64,000 nt of DNA from Ostrinia nubilalis (taxonomy: Eukaryota; Arthropoda; Insecta; Lepidoptera; Crambidae), in the NCBI RefSeq assembly GCF_963855985.1, contig NC_087098.1, forward strand, positions 11,676,501 to 11,740,500. The letters are read 5' to 3'. Positions 22,072 to 33,322 of this stretch are shown here, piece after piece. Positions within the stretch are counted from its first letter, which is position 1, and the number at the start of each line of letters is the position of its first letter. A model generated the notes under the pieces. The model did no database searches. It saw only the letters and a list, made by a program, of their open reading frames with translations, and was not told the DNA's origin. A program made the position numbers and the translations under genes.

Positions 22072-22190
22072 AATTTTACTGATTGCATTTTTGGCATCAG
22101 TATCGATCACTAATCACCCCCTGATAGTTATTTTGAAAATATATTTCATGTACAGAATTGACCTCTCTACAGATTTATTATAAGTATAGA
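21269..22190 (-). mobile_element. Non-autonomous Helitron with tandem array
   Basis: Minus-strand end CTAG at 21272..21269 with T beyond it, and start TCTATACTTATAATAAATC from 22190 with A before it (an alternative start lies 6 bp further right). The GC-rich sequence next to CTAG equals that at 12636. No coding. It contains a 135-bp tandem array and a GACA microsatellite at 22023..22069. Confidence 0.82.
21305..21934. repeat. 135-bp tandem repeat, about 4.5 copies
   Basis: The marker CCCGCTAA recurs at 21361, 21496, 21631, 21765 and 21900, giving a period of 134..135 bp. Units share GTGGGAATTTTGCAATATCC and AAGGTACCTGCATGCC and differ at a few positions. Confidence 0.92.
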
Positions 22191-22196
22191 TATAGA

Positions 22197-22556
22197 TGAA
22201 AGTGAATGTGCTTATATTACGTTCTGTTTACCAAGTTGTATAATTCGGAATTGGACCCCGTTATTTCAAATTGGTCAGCGTTAAAAATAACCGCTACTGC
22301 GTTAAAAAGTTAATAATCTGTGGTCAGCCGCAGTTAACGGCTGGAAATTCTCCGTTTACGGCGTCTTTACGAGTTTATTCACCAAGTTTACTTACGAGGT
22401 TCAGTTGTGTAGGTAAAACGAACTAATTACCTCTAATACAAGCATTACTTTTATGACTTATTTTATGAGCAGGCTCAGCTATTTTTAGGCAATGTTTTAA
22501 TGTATTTTAATTGACCGTCTATAATATAATTATAGTTCAGAAACATTTTATGCCCT
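22197..22556. other. No gene recognised
   Basis: AT-rich DNA without a supported feature. Confidence 0.45.
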
Positions 22557-23040
22557 TTTTCAACCGACTTCAAAAAAGGAGGAGGTTCTCAATTCGACCC
22601 GTATGTTTTTTTTTTTTTTCTATGTTTGTTACGCGATAACTCCGCCAATTATGAACCGATTTCAACAAATCTTTTTTCGGCGTATAGGTAATACCTCAAG
22701 GGTGGTCCCATTTAAATTTAATAATAAAAAAAACAACCCCCAAGGGTGGAAAATTGGGGATGAACTTTTTTATACGCAATATTTCCGCCGATTATAAACC
22801 AATTTGAACGATTATTTTTTTGTTGAATAGGTATTATCAAAAGGGTGGTTTCATGCGAATTTTAAGAAAATATTTCACCCCCAAGGGTGGAAAATTGGGG
22901 ATGAACTTTTTTATACGCAATATCTCCGCCGATTATGAACCAATTTTTTTTGGTCTCAGTGTACTGCCTACCTTCAGTGGTAACATCAAGGTAATAATTA
23001 GTTAACTAAAAAGCAAGAAATAAGTAAAATTTTATAAAAA
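22557..23040 (+). mobile_element. Repeat element starting CCGACTTCAAAAAAGG
   Basis: Begins AACCGACTTCAAAAAAGGAG, the same start as the fragment at 28318. It holds at least two copies of a unit with CCCCAAGGGTGGAAAATTGG and CGCAATAT..CCGCCGATTAT (22738..22800 and 22881..22940; period about 143 bp). Non-coding. It resembles an abundant insect repeat; the class is not settled. The foldback at 23047 may be its other end. Confidence 0.6.
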
Positions 23041-23046
23041 AAAATA

Positions 23047-23326
23047 AAACCGACTCCAAAAAACCTACACTAAAACGTAGAAAAATAATTACTAATTACC
23101 TACTTATTTATTAGGACGAATTATTAATATTTATGTAGGTATACCATGATGGATACTTTTGGAGTCGGTGCAGGCAAACTTTACATGTTTCATAATCTTG
23201 GCACCGACTCCAGAAGTATCAATCATGGTATACCTACATAAATATTAATAATATCGTCCTAATAAATAAGTAGGTAATTAGTAATTATTTTTCTACGTTT
23301 TAGTGTAGGTTTTTTGGAGTCGGTTT
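23047..23326. mobile_element. Foldback element, 125-bp arms
   Basis: Left arm 23047..23171 starts AAACCGACTCCAAAAAACC; right arm 23201..23326 is its reverse complement with few differences. Each arm has the motif ACCGACTCC at both its outer and inner end. The loop is 29 bp. Confidence 0.85.
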
Positions 23327-25110
23327 TTTTTTACAATCAGGTACAAATAACTACTCTTTTTAGACGATTGATAGTTATTATTGTTGGAAAATAGAACAGG
23401 GTCTCAAGTTCAGCTTGTAACGTGTTCAAGATAAACTTAATCTTATTTTTTAATTTTTAAGTAATCTTAACTTAAGCGATTTTTGTACCATTAATGGGAA
23501 TTTCTTAATTTTTCGTACAAGCATGTATTTAAAATAATAAAGAACTTACTAATTATAAATTCAATTGCAGTGTAAACCCATGATTACACCATTATTAGTC
23601 ATAAACGAATTCACCAAGAAGTTCCAGACATTCTAAGGGTTGTAATTAAGACATAAAGTTTACAATATATTTTATCGACGGACTAACGAGTGAACATGAT
23701 TCAGGATTATTTATAGCAAAATAAGAAGAATGCTAATTAAGATCTTGTGGATCAAGTTAATGAGGCGAAATTGTTTCTAAGCAAATAAGGCCTACTTAGT
23801 TTTGTAGGGACTTTATATAATTTTTTCCCTAATGGTGACAAGGTGAAGTGAAGTTTGTTACCAAGCCTATGAATCAGACTACAAATCCAAACTAATTTGT
23901 TTAAACACATTTCTTGGTTTATTTCTAAAATAGAACTACCTATAGTATTGTTTTAAGATCATCAGTTTTATTCGTCAGTTCAAAGCACATTCAAGGGCGT
24001 CAATTAGGTATCGCATCGTTTGACGTGCGTGAGCATTGGCGTTTGTACTAATTATAGTTGATTGGGCCAACTAAGTGGATGTTTGGATGTCGAGTGCAGT
24101 TAGAGCGATCGCAAAATGGATTTAGATTCATAGCCAATGATCCGAGAAGTCTAGATTAGCTGAAAGTGTTTGGAGTGCTTTGTGTACTCTATGCACAATC
24201 TTGGTTTGATTTTAATTAATGAATTTACCTGAATATGAATAAGTAATTACAGACACCTAGGTCCTAGGTACCCCAATTCATAAGGTAGTGAGTGACTTCT
24301 TCCATAATAATATTCTTTTATCAAAGAAAACGTCCCATTATTTTTAACGACGTAAGCTAAACGTGACTGAAACTGACGTGAAAAGTAAGCTGATCTTAAT
24401 AACTCTTCATTTCGTATATTTAATTAACCTTCTTAATATCAATATAGTTCAATTCATCTTCGAAGATTTACTACATCCAACCAAAAATAGCCCTTGTTAA
24501 TTTTAAAGGTCGATTAAAGAGCTCAGTTCCATAATATGTATAATGGAATATCGCACGAGGTCATCTATGCTCGGTTGAAAGCCTCACTAAAGAGCCTCCA
24601 TCGGCTTCAGCGTCATTTGTCATGTGTCGGTGCACTGGAAACGCCAATGCACTCCTGCAATAATTAGACCAACAGCTGGACAGGGACAGTGAGTGGCGGG
24701 CGACTTCAGAACAGACTCAGCTTCGGTTATTGTCGTAGGTGCTTTACGTGCTCACAATACGAGCAGCTTCAAAGATCAGTGGGACAAATCGCAAAGTTTC
24801 TCGATGGAATAATTTTCATTCATAGAAGCATGAGATTTCTCCGAAGGATAGGTTTATTAATATTAAGTAGAGATACTTGATAGAGGGCATGGCAATTAAT
24901 AGTCTTTAAGTGGAGTGAAAAATATAGCAAGTATTAGTACTAAGAGTAGCTACGTCCATTATTCCTTCCATTTTAATCCTTTTCAAGTGGAGTAAAATGC
25001 AAAGCATGTATTTATGATCAAATAAATTTTATTTCTTTTATTTTAATTCTTGCTTCTAAAATGCAGATTCCGCTAACTACAATTATGATGAATAGACCTA
25101 CATCTAGACT
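23327..25110. other. No gene recognised
   Basis: AT-rich DNA. Short open frames such as 24689..24880 have no recognisable content. Confidence 0.45.
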
Positions 25111-25231
25111 CTGGCTGGGTTGCACTATCTTACTTTAACTTTGACGAACGTCAAAAATCTGTCAAACTCCATACAAAAACACCGGTTATCGTCATAGTTA
25201 CGGTCAAAGTTAGCTTGTGCAACTCAGCCTA
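25111..25231. mobile_element. MITE with GGCTGAGTTGCA-type ends
   Basis: Ends GGCTGGGTTGCA (25113) and TGCAACTCAGCC (25229). The middle contains CTCCATACAAAAACACCGGT. A second copy in the opposite orientation lies at 31639..31758. Confidence 0.8.
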
Positions 25232-26218
25232 GGACATTGACTGGCGGAAACACTAGAATAGAATCTAGTTTAGGCTATAGTATCGTAGGTGCTTTACGTT
25301 GACTCTACTAGTAGCCAATCCAAAGTTTCTCAGTGAGAGTTGGAGGGTACACGAGATTTCTCTAAAGGATAGAATCAGATATGAGGTATTTGATAGGATA
25401 GGGGACATCGTAATTAATGTTTGATGATGTGAAGGTACGATATAATAGCGTATGTATTCTCCCCACAACATGTCCAATGTCCATATATCCACTTTATATC
25501 TTAAAGGGTAAGGAGATCTATTTATCTTTCTTTCTTATACTGCTTCTATAAATCATAGCTTGAACATTAAAGTGTCGTTCTAATTTATTTACATATCATT
25601 TTATATTGTAGTGTATTGTTGGTTTACAGTTCAAACCTACTTTACATGGCGGGCGTTTTCAAGGAGAGAGTGAATAGGCACTTACAGGGCAGATATGTAC
25701 TATCCTAGACTGCATCTCGCTTAACCAGGTGCGATTAATAAAAAAACATTGTCTCGTATAAAAAAAGCAATTCGATGTAAGTCGTTCAATAATAATTTCA
25801 CAAGTAATTCTGCGAACCACTCTAATGGAAAATAATAGGTAACTATCACCATATTCTCCGGAAACATAAACGCAATTTATTGCTAAAGGGGCATGTATCC
25901 TTGCCGCAGTAAAATATACAAAGGACTGTTCCTAGTGTAATAAGTCAATGTTGTACGGAGATGGACGTGCGCGAGGGACCTTAATTAGCTTTAAGTGTTA
26001 TTTGTTTCTTTCTATTTTCTTCTGGTTTAGGGCGGTTGTATACGGCGCGTGTTAACCGCTACGTGTTTTATGAGCAACTTATTTCAGTTCAGAATAAAAT
26101 TGGGTTACAGCTCGAGTTTGTTCTTAAAATCTCCTGAAACAAAAAGCCTTTAGATCAATAATGATACCTACCTCTACCATAAAATAAAACAATAAAACTT
26201 GTCGCCCTGTGTGTTTTT
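25232..26218. other. No gene recognised
   Basis: AT-rich DNA without a supported feature. Confidence 0.45.
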
Positions 26219-26782
26219 CATGAGTTTACGTTAGGTGTGCTCGCTAGCAACTGCGTAAAAACAGCTTGTACAGCGCCCCTAGCGTGGTCGCTTACTATGG
26301 GCCTCATAAGAAGGCTCAAGGTCACCCAAAGGGCGATGGAGCGGGCTATGCTCGGAGTTTCCCTGCGTGATCGAATCAGAAATGAGGAGATCCGCAGGAG
26401 AACCAAAGTAACCGACATAGCTCGCAGAATTGCTAAAATCAAGTGGCAGTGGGCGGGGCACATAGCTCGTAGAGACGATGGCCGTTGGGGCAGGAAAGTT
26501 CTCGAGTGGCGACCACGGGCTGGAAGACGTAGCGTGGGCAGGCCTCCTACTAGGTGGACCGACGATCTGGTAAAGGTCGCGGGAAGAGCCTGGATGCGGG
26601 CAGCGCAGGACCGTTCATTGTGGAAAACCTTGGGGGAGGCCTTTGTCCAGCAGTGGACGTCATTTGGCTGAAAAGAAGAAGAAGAAGACAGCGCCCCTAG
26701 CGGCTATTTTAAAGAACTAAAATCTTCATAGATTTTTCTGACGCACTCGCTAGTGAGCACACCTAACGTAAACAAACTCATG
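26219..26782. mobile_element. MITE interrupted by an RTE copy
   Basis: Terminal inverted repeats: left CATGAGTTTACGTTAGGTGT (26219..), right the reverse complement of CATGAGTTTGTTTACGTTAG (ending 26782). GTGCTCGCTAGC and its complement follow inside. Without the RTE copy and one duplication copy it would be about 145 bp. Confidence 0.75.
26285..26687 (+). mobile_element. RTE-like LINE, 5'-truncated, in a MITE
   Basis: Flanked by a perfect 15-bp duplication ACAGCGCCCCTAGCG (26270..26284 and 26688..26702). One intact frame runs to the stop after AFVQQWTSFG and includes RAMLGVSLRDRIRNEEIRR, WAGHIARRDDGRWG, GRPPTRWTDDLVKVAG and WMRAAQDRSLWKTLGEA. These are the C-terminal part of the RTE-type ORF2, after the reverse transcriptase. 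Tail GAA repeats. The uninterrupted frame and perfect duplication point to a young insertion. The frame reads in from MITE sequence at its start; that part is not LINE. Confidence 0.93.
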
Positions 26783-28317
26783 GTAAGCACACTGAAAGCA
26801 GAATGGTTAGTAGTGGTTAAAATAAAAATTGTGTATGATGTATTGAACTGAGATAGGTTGATGATGATGATGGTGATGATACTTAATTACAACTTATAAA
26901 CAAAATTTTGTTTGTAAAACTCTACTCCTCTGTAGTTGATGATTTCGTATGAAGCTCAAGTCTGATCATCACTTTCCATCAGACCAACAACTCCCAAAGT
27001 CTGGCTCACCATGTAGTACACAGATGCGTCCAAGCTTGCTGACGGCTGTGTCGGCGCCGCAGTGTGGCTGTGTACAAAATCGCACCTTGTTGTGGGTATT
27101 CTGTATTTACCTCTTCGTGTGCTCCCACCCTTAGACATGAGATGTTGCAACTGTTTCTGCAAAGAGCCGAACATTAACTAGACTGAAGGGCTAAATTGAG
27201 CAGGGCTGTAATTGCGACACAACTTATTGCTAACAACTTACAGTTTAGTTTCAATTTTTATTCCTGCTTATTGCGAGGAAACTAGGAAAGGAAGTAGCGA
27301 AACGAATTTTTTAAACTAAAGTGAATTGGATTTTATACCGGAGTTTTAGTATTAGAGGCTCTACATAATCAAATCTTTTTTATGTATAGCTACAGCTGTC
27401 CTCTTCAGTTACACGTTTTGCATTAGTTTAAACAAAAAATGGATTTGGTTGTTACTAACGACACTGTAATACGTATTAAAATTTGTTCGTCATTACAATT
27501 TTGAAAGATTTAATTTCTAACCTCAGAAAAACTGCAGTGCAAATCAACATAAAACTTTTAATGGAGGATTTGAAATACCATAATGATTTCTAAAAAATTC
27601 ACTTTGATTTAACTAAGTTAATACACTTGTAGTCGTAGCTTAGTGTTATCTAATTAACTTAAAGATCATAACACCTATTTAAGGGAACGTAATTTGTTTT
27701 CCATTAAGAAGCCGCAAAAGGGCATGAGAAATGTCTATTATTTGACGAATTGAGCTATTCCCAGACAGTAATTTCCTGCTCACAATTACTACATAAAAAT
27801 ATAATATAACATTATTAATAGTAATACCCATGGCAATCGATGCAATCGTAAAACATTTTAATGGCTAGTTCATCCAACGTACATTAATTAAACAATTCTA
27901 TAAGTAGCCTGTAATAAAACCGTGTTTTAACTCATTGCCGGTAGCATTTATTATATAAATTCCCAGTAGGTGGTACTTGATGGCGGATCGGTTATTTTTT
28001 GGTTCATAAACCAATATTTATTATGATTTGATTGAGTTGTAAAAGTTGTAATCCAAGATGGCGGACGCATGCGGTTTACAACGTGCAGCTTGTAAACTAA
28101 TTTGTTTGAACAGGAGTGCATACGTGTAATTTTATGAAGATTAACTTGCTTGTATGACGGGATTGCTTAACCACTGGCAATAAACATTATTTTGGAATTT
28201 ATATCGGTTAAGAAAATAAAATTATACGAGTAACGGTTTACGTTCCTTTTTTGTTTTTTGAGAATTAATGCGTTTTTTCGTTTATGAAATTCCTAAAAGA
28301 CACAAAATGCTCTAATC
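26783..28317. other. No gene recognised
   Basis: AT-rich DNA. Two GATGGCGGA motifs (about 27979 and 28060), one as AAGATGGCGGACGC, resemble YY1-type sites; no linked gene was seen. Confidence 0.4.
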
Positions 28318-28366
28318 AACCGACTTCAAAAAAGGAGGAGGTTCTCAATTCGACCCGTATGTTTTT
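28318..28366 (+). repeat. Solo end of the CCGACTTCAAAAAAGG repeat
   Basis: About 49 bp identical to the start of the element at 22557, through GGTTCTCAATTCGACCCGTA, then unrelated sequence. Confidence 0.75.
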
Positions 28367-28558
28367 TTAAGTAAAATGTTAAGTTTTATATGATTTAAGC
28401 ACAGTGCTACTTTCGTAATAAAATAACCGTTATTTTGTAAACTAATCGTACCTACCTTTTGAATCCAAGATAACAATAACTTTTAGGAAATGTACCTTAA
28501 AAAATATTTTAGTCTTAAAAATCCATTGCTCTAAGTCAAGTTAAAACTATGTAACGAA

Positions 28559-28717
28559 TCTACAATATTTATAAAAGCGAAAGGTCACTGACTGACTGAC
28601 TCATTCACTCATCACGAAATTTCAGAAACTACAAGTGCTAGGAGTCTCCTTTTAGAACGTGCACCCCTAAAGGGGTAAAACGGGATCCACACGTACAAAG
28701 TCGTGGGCGACCGCTAG
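28559..28717 (+). mobile_element. Short non-autonomous Helitron, 159 bp
   Basis: Starts TCTACAATATTTATAAAAGC after an A and ends CGACCGCTAG before a T. It carries GACTGACTGACTCATTCACT and CATCACGAAATTTCAGAAAC, shared with the Helitrons at 53970 and 12636. Complete by its ends, non-coding. Confidence 0.88.
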
Positions 28718-29324
28718 TCTTTAATATAGGTATTGAAGGAGACGTGTTTAGGAAGAATAAGGTTAATTCTCGTATTACACTCGAAATCATACAAATACGA
28801 ATGAAATTGGAATTATAACATTTCATACATAATTACTATGGATATTACTCCTCCAGACGAAACTGAAGGAGTAAATTTTTTGTGTAACAGTTAAGTACAC
28901 GGTTTAATAAACGGCCATGTTAAGAAATGTGACAGCGGCCACTTATTTGTCCGACACAGTTTAACTTTGACCGAATTTTGAATTAAAATTTCGCCGGGGT
29001 CCAGTTATTTTTGAGGCAGTTAATTGCTGTTATTTGACGTTAAATGAGTTAACTGTGTTACGTATTATCTTTGAAAGAACCGGATCGACGGCGGTGGCCG
29101 ATGCCATTCAATTATAGTTAATAATTAATATTGCTGATGTAATGGACGTAAATTGAAATCATGTATGATTAAAATAGCTCTTTGATTCTTAATTGACTTA
29201 TTTCTGTTAAAATAGTTTTGGGTTAATTACTTATTTTGATGACTTTATGCATTGGACAAATATGACTTTGTATTGATGATTGTGGAATGAGATTGCAAAT
29301 CAATAAATAATTATTTTCATCTAC
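28718..29324. other. No gene recognised
   Basis: AT-rich DNA without a supported feature. Confidence 0.4.
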
Positions 29325-29569
29325 AGGACGTCCACTGGTGAACATAGGCCTCCACCATATCGCCAATGATTTCCATATCGCCCGGTTGATAGCGGTCTGT
29401 ATCCAGCGCTTTCTTCTACCTTTGTTTTGAAGCTGAAGTGACAATGGGCAGAGCACATTGTACGCAGAACTGACGGCCAATGGGGCAGAAAGGTTCTGGA
29501 GTGGAGGCTACGTACCGAAAAACGCAGCGTGGGACGTCCACCCACAAGGTGGACTGACGACCTTATAAA
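29325..29569 (-). mobile_element. RTE-like LINE with 5' inversion
   Basis: Two abutting parts in opposite orientation. Part 29325..29423 is the minus-strand 3' end (GGACGTCCACTGG on the plus strand). Part 29430..29569 is plus-strand and lies upstream in the intact element (CAATGGGCAGAGCACATTGT through GGTGGACTGACGACC). The two are neighbours in other copies and together cover one continuous stretch. This is the structure made by twin priming. Confidence 0.85.
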
Positions 29570-29575
29570 CTACCA

Positions 29576-30828
29576 ATCTGAAGTAGAAAAGACAACTAAT
29601 CGAGTCATGCCCCAAAAAAGGTTAGGTTTGTAAAAACTACGCTTACTCCAAACAAAAACAATAAAACCGTCAAAGAATCTTCTTGCGTCCTTTTTCGTAG
29701 CCATTTGGTCACATTGTAACGATTTCGTTACTTCAGAACTGTATTAAATCTTTACTGAGATTCGAAGAATGCTCGCCAGCGGCTGCTTGATCGATCGCCC
29801 TAATAGATAGCTGGCTGAGATTGATGACAATCCGAACGGCACTTGGGCCAGCGACAGTTTTATTTTAACATGTGGCCAATTCACTTAGAGGGGAAATTTC
29901 ACTTAAGGCTCTGAGATGGAATTGAAAATTTAGATTTTCGGGAAAACTACGTGTCAGGTTTGGTATGGATCTTAGTTGTTAGAAGTACATTATACTATAC
30001 GTATGTATACGGACGCGGGTTGGACGCATGAAAATTGTGTAAAAAAAACTCATTTGAAATCTCATAATTCATTTTTATACTTTTATTTGTTTCACTAGAA
30101 AATATCTTAATTTGAACAGGAGGTTTATTTAGGTTAGGTAGGTAGTAGTATAATTTCAGAAAATAGATGGATGGAAAGATGTATTGTATTCAAAGTATCT
30201 TTAACTCTCAATCCAAGACTACCTAATGATTTCGTAGAAAACTGAAAGACAGCATATTTCAAACCAAATACACAGATTTGCCATCAAATCTCCCCATACA
30301 ATTATTTTCCTAAAGACTCCAAACAATGTTGCACAGAATCTAGGGCGATCCGCCCAAGCTTAGGTATCAACGTTTACTGCCCCAGTAAAACTGGCTCTAA
30401 CGGCGATGCACCTAAACGGGCTGTTACGGACAAAGTAGGGGCATAACGTTAGAGATAGGATGGTTACAATCCTAGTAGATACCTACCCTATAATGGGGAG
30501 AGGGTTACTTTTTGCAATAATGTAATTTGAAAGCGTTAAATATGAATCCTCTTTCAACGCTGAGCTCAGATACTGGCTATAAAGAATAATTTTAGAAAAA
30601 GTCAATTTATTTTTTTATGAATATGAAACCTCTTTCAACGCTGAGCGTAGATAGGTAGGTACCTACTGGCCATAGAGATTAATTTTACAAATACAATTTT
30701 TTTTATTTTACAAACACTTTGGACCAAATACTTAGTAGGTACTCATTACAACTACGATGCCACAATGTTTATCTTTATGTGCTGTCGCCTGTACTTTACC
30801 TATGAATTTATTTTCCGAAAACGTAACA
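29576..30828. other. No gene; one short tandem duplication
   Basis: AT-rich DNA. A stretch starting TATGAA..CCTCTTTCAACG at 30541 recurs at 30622 (period 81 bp). Confidence 0.45.
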
Positions 30829-31580
30829 TAAAGAAGAACGGTCACGCCCCATACAAAAAAAACCCAGACCCGACAGAAACGAGACATATCTCAGTTTTTT
30901 TGTCATGTCTTAATTAGTTAAATTATATATTTTTTATATTCGAAATCTATGTATAACACCAAAATATTACCCTTTGTTTTTGTTCAGGCGCTATACAAAA
31001 ACTAATACAAAATGCCTATTTATCACCAAAATTGGTAAATGTATGTACCTAAATGTCTATTACAGCTTCTATGGAATGTATCTAGGTGACCTGGAGATAC
31101 AGCCGGATTATACAGGGTGGTTATACATTATGGAACGATAAGTGATCTCACTCGATTATGTCTAAACTATGCAAGATATCGAAAAACTAGTTACTGATTC
31201 TGAAAGTGCTTCACGAGCTCTTTCAAATGGTACCAATAATAGGTTACAGATTATGGAAGCTGGTAACATTGAATTTTTGGATTTTGTAACTTCTCGTTTC
31301 CACCCTGTATAATCCGGCTGTATCTCCAGGTCACCTAGATACATTCCATAGCAGCTGTAATAGACATTTAGGTACATACATTTACCAATTTTGGTGATAA
31401 ACAGGCATTTTGTATTAGTTTTTGTATAACGCCTGAACAAAAACAAAGGGTAATATTTTGGTGTTATACATCGATTTCGAATATAAAAAATATATAATTT
31501 AACTAATTAAGACATGACAAAAAAACTGAGGTATGTCTCGTTTCTGTCGGGCCTGGGTCACAGATGACCGTTCTTCTTTA
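30829..31580. mobile_element. Foldback element, about 290-bp arms
   Basis: Left arm 30829..31120 starts TAAAGAAGAACGGTCA and ends TATACAGGGTGG; right arm 31300..31580 is the reverse complement, with a small indel near the outer end. The 179-bp spacer is unique and non-coding. The open frame over the right arm has no family resemblance. Confidence 0.88.
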
Positions 31581-31638
31581 CCTGAAATAAATAAATTTAT
31601 ACAAGCATAATATATGTAACTTTGTTTGTATTGCTTAA

Positions 31639-31758
31639 GGCTGAGTTGTAGCGACTTACTTTAACCGTAACTTTAACAATAACCGGTGCTTTTTGGTGTG
31701 GAGTTTGACCGATTTTTGACGTTTGTTAAAGTCAAAGTAAGATGGCGCAACTCAGCCT
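31639..31758. mobile_element. MITE with GGCTGAGTTG ends, second copy
   Basis: GGCTGAGTTG at 31639 and CAACTCAGCC ending 31758, with CCGGTGCTTTTTGGTGTGGA inside, in opposite orientation to the copy at 25111. Confidence 0.8.
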
Positions 31759-32458
31759 AAGAGTATTAAATTATGCACCAAGGGTTCGACGCTACTCGTG
31801 AAATAATGTTAGGATTCTCTTTATTAAATGTAAAATTATACAAATAAAACTTAACCTACCTACTTTTTATTCAATTCAAAATTTTAATTAGCATTCAGTA
31901 AAGTTACAACTGGGTTCGGTCACGCGGCATGTGTGATGATGAGCAGATTGCTTAATTACGTATTTATTTGCATAATTAATAAATATTTCATCAACTTATA
32001 CCTTTTTCATGATGTCATATTATGATAATGTGGGTGTGATTACGTAGGACCAAGGATTATATTACATTTAAAATTTTATTATACATTGGTACAAAGCGTG
32101 TGTGGATTTATTTGTGTAGACTAAATACTAAGAAGAAAGTAGTTAAAAATAAAAGCAATAAGAGCGGAGAAAGATTTTTTTAAAAATACAATTGACAAAA
32201 TATTTTTGTAATTTTTGGCACTTTATCATAAAAATGTAGGTATACTTATTACTTAGTACATAGTAATATTCATTCAATCCTACTCGTGTGCTACAAAATT
32301 CTTCGCACGCAGCCTGTTTCTTGTGTTGAGAGCAAAAAGATGCTGTTGACCTTAGATACTTTTGATTTATTAATCAAATATAATTTAAATAGTATTTAAA
32401 TTATATCCTATATTCTATTAATCTTTGGTTTAAAATGGACTTTTAAGACCTTTGTAGG
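31759..32458. other. No gene recognised
   Basis: AT-rich DNA without a supported feature. Confidence 0.4.
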
Positions 32459-32607
32459 TAGGCAGTCAGTATCAAATAGTTCGTATTCGTGACCCAAAGT
32501 GGCCTAAAAGGTGACACAACCTTAGCCATTTGTCACAAAGACGTGTTGCGAACTTTTTGGCTACTTCGGATGTCACGACCTATTTCACGCTGTCTGTAAT
32601 GTACTGA
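32459..32607. mobile_element. MITE, CAGTCAGCGT family, decayed ends
   Basis: Starts GCAGTCAGTATCAAATAGTT and ends with a degenerate complement (CACGCTGTCTGTAA). The body GTGACCCAAAGTGGCCTAAA and TTTGGCTACTTCGGATGTCA is related to the element at 52969. Confidence 0.65.
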
Positions 32608-32835
32608 CTAGGTCTTATACTCCTATTGATGATTCCATCACCAATATTGACTATCATTGTCTCAGAACTTAATAGACAAGAATTTGTATGTAAATGCGCG
32701 CTACCGACCGCGCTGCACTATTTAACATACTACAATAAATAAGCATTTAATTTTGTAATTGCATAAACATATTTTGTGTTACTGGACACGTGAATCTGAA
32801 TTGATGGGTTCCGGTAGCGCCACTTTATTGATATT

Positions 32836-33111
32836 GTGAAAGTTACAAAAATGTTCGTGCTAATGCCATTCTTTGTACAGTTGGTACAGCAAAAAAGGTT
32901 ATGTTACAATTGCTTGGGTTTAAATTTTTCTACTAGAGACTGTAAAAAGCTCATTGTAGGATTTGACATCTGTGAAAGATTTCATAACACTTTGCTGCAT
33001 CTGGTGGGTTCTTCATCTGCATCTGAAACAAAAAACAAAATTACGGTAAGGTTACCTAACTCGATTGAAATCTTAATTGTTGAGGGATTTCTCGAAGCGC
33101 ACCCATTTTGA
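32836..33111 (+). pseudogene. gag: Decayed BEL/Pao gag fragment
   Basis: The 91-residue frame contains LCYNCLGLNFSTRDC followed by HNTLLH, the gag zinc-knuckle and Cys/His pattern typical of BEL/Pao, as in the large element at 12129..12635. The histidine of the CCHC knuckle is replaced by Phe (NFS instead of GHS), and a later cysteine pair is reduced. No LTRs or pol were seen next to it, so it is an old internal fragment. A host gene is a less likely reading. Confidence 0.6.
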
Positions 33112-33134
33112 CGCACCTAATGAAGCGCACCTAA

Positions 33135-33319
33135 AGGTGAGTATAAACTAGAACATTTTCTCGAGCATTTCTATGTAATGTAAAGTTCTTACGAATGGTA
33201 CAGTACAGGTAAAATGTACGACGTTTGGTTCATGAAAGGATACACTAGAACATAATATCATAGAGCAGCTCGTTCTGTTACATGTAAATGCTCTAGCTAG
33301 TCTACGAGTATACTCACCT
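33135..33319. mobile_element. MITE with TAA duplication
   Basis: Ends AGGTGAGTATA and TATACTCACCT, flanked by TAA (33132..33134, 33320..33322). The next inner part, CTCGAGCATTT / AAATGCTCTAG, is also partly inverted. A TWA duplication is typical of PIF/Harbinger MITEs. Confidence 0.65.
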
Positions 33320-33322
33320 TAA

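Noticed and set aside
31162..31446. 94-codon minus-strand frame
   Set aside because: Lies across the spacer and arm of a foldback element; no protein family resemblance.
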